Assembly (NCBI GenBank): GCA_951799445.1
Contig: OX637290.1
Coordinates: 1,366,501 to 1,430,500 of the forward strand
Reading direction: 5' to 3'
DNA: 64,000 nt
Source of the DNA: Pseudisothecium myosuroides
Lineage: Eukaryota; Streptophyta; Bryopsida; Hypnales; Lembophyllaceae
A program made the position numbers and the translations under genes. The notes under the pieces were generated by a model that saw nothing but the letters and a program-made list of their open reading frames with translations, was not told the DNA's origin and ran no database searches. Below are positions 48,676 to 58,899 of this stretch, piece by piece (position 1 is the first letter of the stretch; the number at the start of each line of letters is the position of its first letter).

Positions 48676-49623
48676 CTACTTCTTGCCCTTGCCCTTACCC
48701 TTGCCTTTGGGCTTGGGCTTGGGCTTGGGCTTAGCCTTAGCCTTGCCTTTTGATGTAGATGAACTTGGATTTCCCTCTTTTATTGTTTTAGTTCTCCCCT
48801 CTTCAATAGGCATGCTCTCCAAAGCTCTTTTTTGAAGACGATCTTGCATTTCTTTGGTCTTCAAAGGATGGAGAAGTTTCCACTTCCCCATCCGTTTAGT
48901 CTTCCAATCTTCTTTCCATAAACTCTCATTCTTCCATAAAAGCTTGGCATAGAAGAAATCATTAGCTTGAAGAAGATTTATGAGATGAGATGTCCGTCCA
49001 TACTTATAGTCTTCCCAATCCTCATCTACAAAATTTCATATTGGAAAAAATAAAGAATTGAGAGTTCCATGAATGATTGAGAAACACATATGAAGTATGT
49101 TGAAAAGAAGAAATGAAACTCTAACAATGCTCATGAAGAACTAAATACATTACATTAGACAAACTCAAACACAAAATTTATTAGAAAAATAAAAACACAA
49201 GAATGAAGTAATACCTTCAAAATAGTTTTGTACTCTTTCCGTTTTTGCTTCCTCTAGCTCATCACCTTTAATGGAATCAAAGTACTCTTGTAAACCACGC
49301 TTGATGTAATAAACATATAAGTTGGAACAATCCATGAGGATTGGAACAACGAATTTGTGGTCTTTCATTTGAAACATTCTCAAATCATTGAGAAATCCCG
49401 TCTCCATAGCCTTAACCAAAAGACAAGATTCCACTTCCTTGATCATTTGAGTAGGATGAGGAATTTTTGCCCTCTCTCTTTCAAATTTAGCTTGGACACT
49501 CTCTTGTATCTTTGTCTTCGCATTTGCTTCCGCATTCTTCTCATTTTCTCTATGTTTTCTAGCCCTCCTTGCTTCCTTAGCACTCTCATCTCGTTTCCAA
49601 ACTCTCTTCCTCTTGGGAGCCAT
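48676..49623 (-). CDS. Unrecognised 252-aa basic protein, 2 exons
   Basis: Exon 1 is 49623-49215 and exon 2 is 49025-48676, with a GT-AG phase-1 intron of 189 bp; the join is in frame and gives 253 codons with stop. The N-terminus (MAPKRKRVWKRDESAKEARR) looks like a nuclear-localisation signal leading into a charged Ala/Glu/Lys helix. The middle is globular, with YVYYIKRGLQEYFDSI before the join and DWEDYKYGRTSHLINLLQ after it. The tail is a Lys/Pro then Lys/Gly dipeptide repeat encoded by a hexanucleotide repeat (minus-strand AAGCCC type). A coding continuation across a real splice site argues that it is, or recently was, a gene. I recognise no family; it could be a chromatin or nucleolar protein, or an accessory protein of a mobile element, since repeats flank it on both sides. 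Confidence 0.6.
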
Positions 49624-50900
49624 GATGACTTGACCCTATGTGAGCTCCCAATTTGTCACTTGGGACTCGTAGAATTATTTTTTTGGAAATTTGCAATTTA
49701 AAGTTGATAAAAGTATACAAAAAGTCATAAAAAGAGTGTAGAACCGAAATAGGGTTGTGTCATACCCATTATAGTATTTGGTCTAGATTGGTGTTTTTAC
49801 TTAAAATCCCCCCAACCTTGCCTAAAGATGGTATAGAAATAACGAATTGGCTAGATTTGGAGGGTTTGAGTCACACAGCCTCAAAAGGGCTAAATCCCAC
49901 CATGAATGTGGCGATTCATGGCTATGTCGGTCCGAGGGATCCACAGCGAGGCCACTAGGTCGGGTCCTAGAGTTAGATTTAGAATTCCTGATTAGATCGA
50001 CGAATTCCCAAAATCCCAATTGTTAGCATGTAGGAGCCACTAACGCAAGACCGGGCCCGTGGAGGAGTCTACAGCCCAAGGATGGTGTTCTAGGGTAAAT
50101 CCCATGCCATGAGTCCAACGGCAAAATCGATTCGCCAAGGTTCCTCCACCTGCAGAAGATTCCCGCACCGTCGCTAATTCAAGGAGATGGCCAGTTTAAT
50201 CTCCATTGACCAATCGTGCCAGGTATGGAAACGCACTTGCATGTCTTTCATGCGACTCCCTGAGAGGTCATGTGAAAAATCCCGGCATCTTCCGACTTGC
50301 AGAAGAACCTTTCCCGGGCGGTCAACCCTCCTAACCTCCAACGGGAATTTCATGGAAATTACCCAGGTTACAATAAAATCTCACTAAAAATTAGACTAGC
50401 TTGTTTTATGTTAATAATGTGCTCCGTGAAGTTTCACAACATTCCGATAGCGGCAAGTACCCGAACCGGCGAGATTCCTTGGGAATTAACCACGTGGCGG
50501 GGTCCCCGCCGCGTTGACCGGCATTCCGGGACCATACGATGGCGAAACGAAGTCAACCAAAAGTCCTTCCCGACTCTTTCGCACCTACCGGAGACCCTAG
50601 GCTATTCACATTTCTCAAAATAGGAGACCCCCAAAATCTAGGATTTTACCACGATTTGGTTTTTAAACTAAATTAGCCTACGATGGGTTTTTGGCCTCGG
50701 TACGGGGAGAGGGGTATTTAGAACTAAACACGGCGATCTGGATCCAACGACGCAATCCGTTCGGCGATTGGAGCTAATCTCCGAAAATTAGGATGTTGGT
50801 TCAGCATAGATGGTAGAAGTAGAATTTTTAGGATGTAGGATGAAAATCTTTGAGGATGAGGATGAAAATCCCCGTTGATAAGGTTACCTTAGAGCTTTAG
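49624..50900. other. Intergenic between the orphan gene and the TATA unit
   Basis: Moderate GC and no recognised protein. The 65-108 codon frames overlap on both strands and look like shadows. It separates two divergent units (minus-strand gene at 49623, plus-strand TATA box at 50923) and may serve both as promoter. Confidence 0.3.
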
Positions 50901-50922
50901 AGAGAGGGGTGAGCCCTTAGAA

Positions 50923-50934
50923 ACCTATATAAGG
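50923..50934 (+). promoter_or_regulatory. TATA box of a plus-strand transcription unit
   Basis: CCTATATAAGG is a near-ideal plant TATA box. About 30 bp downstream (near 50955) begins a C-rich leader that runs through several repeat blocks to a possible coding exon at 52860. It might be a cellular promoter or the promoter of an LTR-type element; no matching second LTR was seen in the window. Confidence 0.5.
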
Positions 50935-51349
50935 GCACCATTTCTCTCTCTAGAACACCCCCAATTCTTGTTTTGGGTCCGTGGGTCCAATTTGCTTTGG
51001 ATATTTTGGCGTTTGAAGCCAAAAACCTCTACGGTGTTTTCGGAGCACTTTTGGCTCCATTGTTGCTTATTTTCAAGCTTTGAAGGTCCTTGGGGGTCCT
51101 TCTACCTTGTTTTGTGTACACTTTTGCGAAGTTTTGGTACCTTGTTGTAAGTGGAGAGTCTCTCTCTCTCTTGTACGTGTTGTGGTCTAACTTGTGAAGT
51201 TTTAAGAGTCATTTTGTATCTTACACTAATCCTAAAGTCACCTCCCACCGTACCTTGGCGATGCCGCTTTGGGGGGCCTTTAGTGTGAGAGCTTTGTGTT
51301 GCCACGTGGTCTAACTCGTGTGTTTTCTCTTTGTGTTTTTTCTTACACC

Positions 51350-51725
51350 CTCTTCTAACCTTCTCTTTGTTGAGTGGACCCCCCTCCGAAACGGCGAAGC
51401 TTTGAACCTCTTGGTGCATGTTTCTAAAAGTTATCCCAAACCCTCTTCTAATCTTCTCTTTGTTGAATGGACCCCCCTCCGGGACGGCAAAGCTTCGACC
51501 CTGTGTGTATTCTCTTTAAACGTTTAGTTTTTTCCCTCTTCTAAAGTCTCTCTCATTGTGTGGACCCCCCTTGGAAACGGCGAAGCTTTGAACTAGCGGC
51601 AAGGTTGAAGTCCTAAAGCGTGTGTTAAAAGTGTAGACGGCGGAGCTTTGAACCCCCGGGGTGTCAAGAAGTCCTAAAGTTGGTGTTAAAACCAATCTAA
51701 CGGCGAAGCTTTGCACCTCCCCCAT
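51350..51725. repeat. Degenerate tandem repeat, units of about 95 bp shortening to 65
   Basis: A box reading ACGGCGAAGCTTTGAAC, usually preceded by GTGGACCCCCCT, recurs near 51390, 51483, 51577, 51642 and 51702. It lies in the leader region downstream of the TATA box at 50923. Confidence 0.75.
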
Positions 51726-51939
51726 GTTTAGTTCCAAAGTCTAGTTTCCAAGACCTTTATGGAAATCTCTAGAGTTTAGCTTCCAAGATATGTAGGTTCC
51801 TTTGCATTTATTTAGTCTAGTTGTCTCCCAAGGTTTTGTTTAGTTTAGTTGTCTCCCAAAGTCTTAGTGAGTTTAGTGCCCCCCAAGTTTTTATTTCTCC
51901 CTAGTTTAGCAACATCCCGTTTTTTTATTTAGCCTTAGC

Positions 51940-52125
51940 AAAAATCTAGTCTTTATTTAGCCTTAGCAAAAATCTAGTCTTATTTAGCCTTAGCAAAAAC
52001 CCAGTCTTTTTAGCCTTAGCAAAAATCCAGATCCAGTCCAGCATCCAAAACCAGCATCCGAAACCAACATCCAAAACCAGCATCCAGTCCAGCATCCGAA
52101 ACCAGATCCATTCCAGCATCCCATC
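51940..52125. repeat. Two minisatellites in the leader region
   Basis: First, four units of AGCCTTAGCAAAAATC(T)AGTC (51945-52030). Then CCAGCATCCRAAA units of 13-14 bp to 52125. An A/T-rich tract and a GC-rich tract with GGCTCTCGGT twice (52212, 52238) follow. Confidence 0.8.
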
Positions 52126-52859
52126 AGCAGTCGGAATTTTATAAAAAAATAAAAATAAAAATAAAAATTAAAAATTCCCGACCCCCCCAGCCAGCCGGTA
52201 AGGGCCGGGCAGGCTCTCGGTAGGGACAGCAGGCTCTCGGTGGGGCAACCGGGCTCCTCCCAAATTTTGATTCTCTCTTTTTGTTTCGGTTTTTGGTTTT
52301 TTCAAACCAAAATACAAACAAAGACAAAGCAAACTAAAAGAATGTTGGACTAATTGAGTGCTAAGCGGGGGTGAAGTAGAATTAGGGCCAATAAAATACG
52401 AAAGGGAGGAGGAAGAAGAGAGCAGAGCACCACCGTACCTGCACACAAAATCGTTTTCTCTCACCACTCACACCTACACACAATGGAAGGAGATTAGGGA
52501 AGGAGAAGAAGAAGTAGGCAAGGAAAGGTGAGAGATGATAAATAGTGACCTAGGTTTAGGCTAGGTAGGCTTTAGGAAGAAATCTTGGAAATTTGTGGTG
52601 ACCGTTGAGAGGAGGATTAGGATGACACAAAGGCAAAATTGTGTAAGAGGATAGTTGGCATCTTAAAAACCCTCTTTGGAATTTGAGACCATAGTGTAAG
52701 ACTCATAAAAGCTTAGGTGGAATAGTACTAGTGTAGAAGGAGAGAGGAAGAAAGAAAAGAAAAGAGAAAGGGAAAGAAAGAAGTTAGATTGCAAAGGGTG
52801 TAATATTTCCTCAATTTAAGCAGTGAGCTTGGAAAATCAAACAAAAACAAAATACCACC

Positions 52860-52922
52860 ATGGAGCATGAGGATGTACGTGTGGATGTGGACGAATTGAT
52901 TTCCGAAATCGGCAGTGAAGAG
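52860..52922 (+). CDS. Candidate first coding exon (21 codons) with strong donor
   Basis: An ATG in ideal context (CCACCATGG) opens MEHEDVRVDVDELISEIGSE plus one more Glu, an acidic stretch, and ends at a donor GAAGAG/GTGAGT in phase 0. It lies 1.9 kb downstream of the TATA box at 50923. No downstream exon was recognised; the presumed intron is filled with purine-rich tandem repeats. The protein is unknown. Confidence 0.35.
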
Positions 52923-52989
52923 GTGAGTTTTTGAGTTAATCTTGGATGTTCTCCCTAATTAGCATTTATTTTCCTAATCAGCCCTTAGA

Positions 52990-54180
52990 GCGTGATTAGC
53001 ATCCAAGATTAGTGCAAATTAGAAGTTTAGATTCAAAAGTTTATAGATTAGGGATAGGGGTTTCCAAAAACATATTACACTTAGGATTTGGCTTTAAATC
53101 GACCGCGTTAGGCTAAGTTAAGCGGTAGGGGGTAGGACAGAGGAATTTTGAGTAAAAATTCATCCAAAAAGGAACCATGGACGGAACTTAGGGGTTTAAA
53201 TTAGAAAGAGAATTTAGGATTAAAATTAGGGAATAATTAGCGATTAGAATTAGAATCAATTTACATTTTTATTTCTTAAAGTTAAAATTCTAAGGTCAAA
53301 ATCTAGAGTTAACTTTGGGAAGTTAAAAGTAGAATTAATTTGGGAGTTTAACTTAGGGGGTTAAAATTTCCAGTGAAACCTTAGGGTAGTTTAGAAAAGG
53401 AAGTTTAGAAAAGGAAGTTAGGGTTAATTAGGAGTAAATAATCCGAGTAAGAAGTAGAAATTAAAAGTAAAAACTTTAGACTAAATTTAGGAGGTAGAAA
53501 TTACGAGTAGAAATAGGAGTTAGATCTTGAAGTTAGGAATTCGAAATTAGAGTAAATGTTAGAGGTCAAAAGCTAGAGTAAAATTTAGAAGTAAAACTTG
53601 GAGTAACATTTAGAGTTAATCTAGGATTGAAACAATAGGATTAAATTTGGAAGTAGAAAGTCAAAAGCCTAAAGTCGAAAGTTAAGATTAAATTTAAAGG
53701 TTAAACTTTAGAATCAATTGGGAAGTAAAAAGTTAGAGTAAAAACCTAGAGTTAAAAGTCAAACCATAGAGTTAAAATTCAAAGGTAAATTTTTTAGAGT
53801 TAATTTAGGAGTAAAAACCTAGAGTTAAAAGTCAAACCATAGAGTTAAAATTCAAGGGTAAATTTTAGAGTTAATTTAGGAGTAAAAACCTAGAGTTAAA
53901 AGTCAAACCATAGAGTTAAAATTCAAGGGTAAATTTTAGAGTTAGTTTAGGAGTAAGAACTTGGAGTCAAAAGTCAAAACAAGTCAAATGGTAGCATTAA
54001 AATTGTGAAGTTAAATTCTCTAATTAGTTTGGGAAGTTAAAAAACCTAAAGTACACTTAGAAGTTAAAAGTTAGAGTAAGAGTTGAAACTTTAGGGGTAG
54101 CTTTTAAAAGTAGAACTTCTAGGTGGAGTTCAAAAACCCAAGATAGTCTTAGAGGTTCATGGAAGGAACATAGGGGTTCC
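52990..54180. repeat. Purine-rich tandem-repeat tract with a 72-bp array
   Basis: The plus strand is built of short variants of GAGTTAAAA, TTAGGAGT and AAATTAGAG for 1.2 kb with few C. Within it (53744-53960) a 71-73 bp unit starting ACCTAGAGTTAAAAGTC occurs three times and partly a fourth (spacing 73, 71 and about 71). It fills the presumed intron after the candidate exon at 52860. Confidence 0.75.
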
Positions 54181-54509
54181 CCTGTTTACGTAGTTAGGGA
54201 CGTTAGAAATGACGCCAACTACCCAATCTACCCTCGACATAGGATAGGTAGTTAGGGAGTTAGAATTTTACCATTACCCCTGAGCATTGCAGTTACCTTG
54301 TGAGTTACTACATGCATTCTAATTATTCGCTGCCATCCACGACACTTAGGAAATGTTAGCAAAAAAGATCCATTGCTTGGAAGGCACAGTGGACCATGCT
54401 CACATCACCCCCATATATTAAAAATGTGGATAAAGGCATACAATCTGGTCGGTGTTCACTCGATTACCAAGGGTGGGTAATCTAGCGCCTACACCCTAAC
54501 ATAAAAATT

Positions 54510-54980
54510 ACACTAATCTTAAATGCAATACTCATACTCATTCAAAACATGAAGCTAAAACTCAAAACACATCCAAAAAATTCTAGCATCTTCTTAAACA
54601 ACACAATGCATTCAAAACCCTAAACTTCAAGCTCACAAAGTTTGAAAATCTCAAATTTAAAGAACCTCAACATTGAAAACTTATACAAGTCAAACAACTC
54701 AAATTGAAGCTTGAAACAAACAAAAGTACTCTTGTAAATGCTCTCCTAAACCTCATGCCTAATAAATGCTTTCAAAACCCTAAACTTCAAGCTCACCAAC
54801 TCTCAAAAGCTCAAATTCAAAGAACCCCAACATTTAAAATTCATACAAATCAAACAAGGACAATGAGTACCTCTACCTTACACACCTTCAAACAAACAAA
54901 AATTAATCGTAAATGCTCTCAACAACCTCACACCTAAAACATCCTTACAAGCAAATAAAAAAAATGTTCAAAGCAAACCA
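54510..54980. repeat. Tandem repeat with 160-bp period
   Basis: The box TTCAAAACCCTAAACTTCAA starts at 54611 and again at 54771. The following AAAGAACC..CAACATT..AAA and TAAATGCTCTC segments are also repeated. C/A-rich and non-coding; the 77-codon frame here has low complexity. Confidence 0.65.
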
Positions 54981-55129
54981 CAAAAATGCTCAAACTAAAA
55001 TGGGGGAGTAGTCATGCAATTCTCTCCACAATGCATTATCCAAGTTGGATCAACCACTCACCTAAACCAAATCAATATGGCCCCAAACCATGATGCTTGT
55101 ACACAGCCTCAGCCTGAACAGAGCCCAAA

Positions 55130-55480
55130 GAGAGCAACTGACGAACAGGCCGTGCAGCTCGTTAAGGTGGTGCCGTGGTGGCCATACACTGACCCTCTGA
55201 GTATATGGCTCATTCTGAAAATGCCACACACTCTGGGGGACGGTGTGTGGCCACCAGTACAAGCGCGGCAATAAAAAGGACAGTGAACTCGTTCGAACTG
55301 CAAGCGAACTGGGGTTGGGACGGGAACTAGTTCCCAAACTTCGGGCGTTCCCAACAAAAAAGTTGTCTGGCGGGCTCGGTCCGGGCGGGTGCTGAAATTT
55401 TCATCTCCTGTACTGCCAGGCGGAAACCCAAATGTCCTTGGGACATCGGAATGAGGGCCGCCCAGGCGGACCCTTATCTT
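55130..55480. repeat. GC-rich dispersed repeat W, copy 2
   Basis: An inverted relative of 45790-46100, with its own hairpin at 55177-55255 (GGTGGCCATACAC / GTGTGTGGCCACC). Keeping a hairpin of about 80 bp in both copies suggests it is part of the element's end structure. Confidence 0.6.
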
Positions 55481-55499
55481 GACCACGTCATCAATCTTG

Positions 55500-57060
55500 A
55501 CCACATCATCATGAGTGTGAATCCCGTTGTAGATAAGATTTGGAAACTCAAAAACCAAAGTCGATGTGGAGTCGTTGCCATAGTCTCTGTCCAAAGGACA
55601 GAGCCAACAAATGCTTAATTCCAGGTTGAGCGAATTACGTTGCACATCGAGCACCCTTGGAACTGTTCTTGAAATTTTCTCGTGGAAGAAATGTTACATC
55701 CAGTGGACGCACGTCACGATCCATCATCCGACCATCGGTCGGCGGACTGTCCTTGTCCGAGTCCTTCACCCTCCAGGCTCCTGCCTCGACAGCGTCGATC
55801 AACCCACAAAACGGTGGATCCTTTCAAGCCGTTGCTGCGGTTTGCCGTTCCGCCACTCCTCCTGTGTGCGCTTGTTGACAAATTTGTGCAATTGCCGTTG
55901 AATGAGGTTTTGTATCTTGAAAATTAGGGGTTTTGTTCTTTTGCTTGGGAATTTCGTTTTTTTAGTGAAAGGTTGATAAGTAGGCAGTGCCATCGAGGTT
56001 ACTCTCGCCAGTGTCGTTCTCATTTATGGAAATTTTTGGGAGGGATCGGACGCTCCTGATCGACAGTGTCAAAACCCTAAAGAACGCAGGTGCAAAGTGC
56101 GGGTGCACTATTCAAACTCCCAAGTGTCTTGAGATGTCCTGTATTCCTGAATTGAATTGCACAATCGCCCACTCAAGGTTATTATCTCGTTTTCAGAAGG
56201 AACTTCTCTTGTACATGCTTATGTTCAGCAATCATCCGCCTTCTATGCTTGACCGATCATGATATGAGTTTATTGAAGTTTCGGTATGTTCAGATACTGA
56301 GTTTAGTTGTGCTTGTTAAAAAACATTCTGGAGGAGATACCTTGGATCTCTCGAGTGTAGCCTTGACGTTTAATATGTGCTACTAGTAGAATACTCGGGG
56401 CTTCCTTGTTCGTATGTGAAGTGCATAAAGGTGTACTCCACATATTTGTGAAGACCAGTTCTGACCTCTCACAGCCTGTTGGTTTGAGTTTTAGTTATTT
56501 TAGTAATGTTTGTTACTATGCTTGCCAACTAACGAGGACCTGGAGCGAAACTATAACGTACGTCCTGGATTGGATTCGGACCAACTGGGTGGTGGCAAAT
56601 GGGGTACTAGCTAGTGCCAGCTTTAGATTGAGCCCCGGCCTTCGAGTGCTGAGATGCGCGACGTGGTTGTGTGATCACGGTGATCGCAACGATTTGAATT
56701 GTCAGCGGAATTACAATTTGTTTCTGACGTCCAAGATTGAGGAGTTGCAGTGGCGAACACGTCGAGCCGCGAAGCAAGCTTTGCTCAAATCGTGGGGATC
56801 GCGAAGTCTAGGAAGAAAATCAATGGATCTATGATACATCAATCATTGCTTGTTAAATTGAAGCTCAGAATTACTCCAGACATACCAATCAGGATTTATA
56901 TATCAGGATTCTTTTTTGGACTAGGTGAGCAATTCACAGGAAACATTTTCAAGATCCCCTGTAGGAACAATAATGGAAATCCCCTCCGAGAATTTGTTTT
57001 TTCACCCTTTTTTCCAGTACACAGGGAATGTGGCTCTCGCAGGGAAATGTGAGACAGGGA
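55500..57060. other. GC-rich region with several open frames, no recognised gene
   Basis: Plus-strand frames at 55611-55927, 55987-56262, 56406-56834 and 56750-57052 are longer than chance predicts in AT-rich DNA, but the local GC is high and they conflict in frame. Possible splice signals occur (donor CGCAG/GTGCAA near 56086, acceptor TTGCAG near 56750). The piece after that acceptor (ANTSSREASFAQIVGIAKSR) looks the most protein-like. No domain was recognised. Confidence 0.2.
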
Positions 57061-58340
57061 ATTTTAAGGAGGAAATCTAAGCATTTTTAAGTTATGTCCC
57101 CTCCTCCAAATCAACTCAATTTATGATATTTAATATTCCAGAATGTAGATCTATGCCTCCAAAATCTAAGTTTGATGTAGATTTTAGTCTGCATAATCAA
57201 TACAATTCATAGATTTTGGAAGCTGAAATCTGACGAAATTGTAGATTATGAATTTTCAATCTTATTCATCTGTACATTTCAGGATTTGTACATTTCAAAA
57301 TTTGCAAATTTCAGATTTATACATTTCAAAATTTCTTAGATTTCTAAAATGTACAAACTCTAGAAAAGTTAGATTTCAATATGGAATTCATTGCTTTGGA
57401 GGTTACATGACAACTTACAAGTCTTATGTGTCCAATCTCACGGGTACCCTTGACAATTGATATGGGACAATTGCATTTTTTAAAATCTACCAAATATTAG
57501 GTGCAAACAACATTGAAATGTAAGATGTGTCAATGTGTTACAAAGTCTACCACTTTGGATTCACACAGGGAATTTGGGGGGAATTTATAAAAATCTCTAC
57601 AAAGAAAACCCACAAATTCTCTAAAGGTTTTTTCCGAATGTATTCTCTGGAAAAATTCCTATGAAGAAACCATACAATTTCTTTTTCTTCATGAATTGTG
57701 TCAACATCACCCCACATGCACATTAACACACCGGAAAACGTAGCAACTCCCCAAAACTCACAGGGACAAACTTGAGAATTTCCATGTTAGTCACAGGGAA
57801 TTCCAGACAAGCCCGCTGTGATTAACTGAGCTGCGTCAGAAAACACTATCATGTCACATATGTTGAACATATGTCCTCTTCTGAAATCTGGTGTCCGTAC
57901 TTCCCAGTTCTCAGATTGGAGCTCGTGAACACAGGTCTCTGAAAAATAAAATGCTCCAGACGAAAGGACCATCAGATGTACTGTCTCACAGTCTCACGTT
58001 TGTTTTCTTATAGACAGTCAATGAGTTAGCTTTGTTGCGATTTCGAGATCAGTTTTCTGATCGTGCAGGCGTGCAATAAATTTCATTGCTTTGGCTAAAA
58101 GTGGCTAAAGGTGGCATATGAGATTCTCTAATGTTAGATCCCCCGTTTTCTTGTCAAGCCCTAGGCCATATCCAGTTCAAAACTCACTCAGTACTCCTAG
58201 ATCCCACTCTATCATGTCACCAGAAACTGCAATACAAGTGTTATAAAATAAAAAGTTGTTGAGTGAAAAGAGGAACCCCCTTCTCAGTTCTCCGCCTGCT
58301 TTCAATGGTGATTAAGGAGCTCATTGTTGTCAATCTTTTG
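57060..58340. other. Nothing recognised
   Basis: AT-rich, with a few GTACATTTCA-type motifs at 57280-57360. No coding or element structure that I can support. Confidence 0.4.
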
Positions 58341-58614
58341 AGACATTTTAATGCTGCATCGTCATAAATTTTCGATGAATTGGCATCACAACCTCGGTCA
58401 CAATATAATCCCTGATATGAGCATTGATCAATTCAAATGTCTTCAGTTGGGAATGATTTTCGAATCTAATTTCTGTTTCTGAAGTAGCGTGCGAAAAATC
58501 GATTTGCGGATATGGACAATTCCGGACAATTATACATGGGCAACTAATTCTACACGCACTTTCCGATAATATACATAAAGGCATAGTTTTTTTTCTTTGA
58601 TTAGTTCACCCAAA

Positions 58615-58860
58615 TTAATAGAATGTGTACGCAGAAGCTTGGTATGACCGCATTACATCGATTTTGGAGTAAAATTTGTTTATACAGAGTGAAGCCGAGA
58701 TGCACAACAAATTTTCCATAAGTCTCTTGGTTTCCTCCTCCTGGGGAATTAGCGCGTTGTATGCACCGCGCAATTTGGTTTCAATTTTCTGGATGCGTAT
58801 CATTGATTTATCCTGGGCTTTGCATTGAACTTTATCCTTGGTGTGAATTACGGAGATCAG
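58615..58860 (-). CDS. Possible coding fragment of unknown function
   Basis: A minus-strand frame open for about 80 codons, LISVIHTKDKVQCKAQDKSM then IRIQKIETKLRGAYNALIPQ, followed by EEETKRLMENLL. The helical, charged composition reads like protein rather than AT-rich noise. The spacing of IETKLRGAYNALIPQ..R resembles the N-terminal helix of some plant terminal uridylyl/poly(A) transferases, but this is a weak impression. A further protein-like frame (58500-58350, ending HIRDYIVTEVVMPIHRKF) lies downstream on the same strand, separated by stops. It may be exons of one gene or a decayed copy. Confidence 0.25.
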   Translation of the reverse strand: MISVIHTKDKVQCKAQDKSMIRIQKIETKLRGAYNALIPQEEETKRLMENLLCISASLCINKFYSKIDVMRSYQASAYTFY

Positions 58861-58899
58861 TTATGCAAACTGATCTCAAATGATGGACAGGTGCAAGAG

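Noticed and set aside
53740..53960. Regularly spaced repeats, superficially CRISPR-like
   Set aside because: The units are directly adjacent tandem repeats without unique spacers, and this is plant nuclear DNA.
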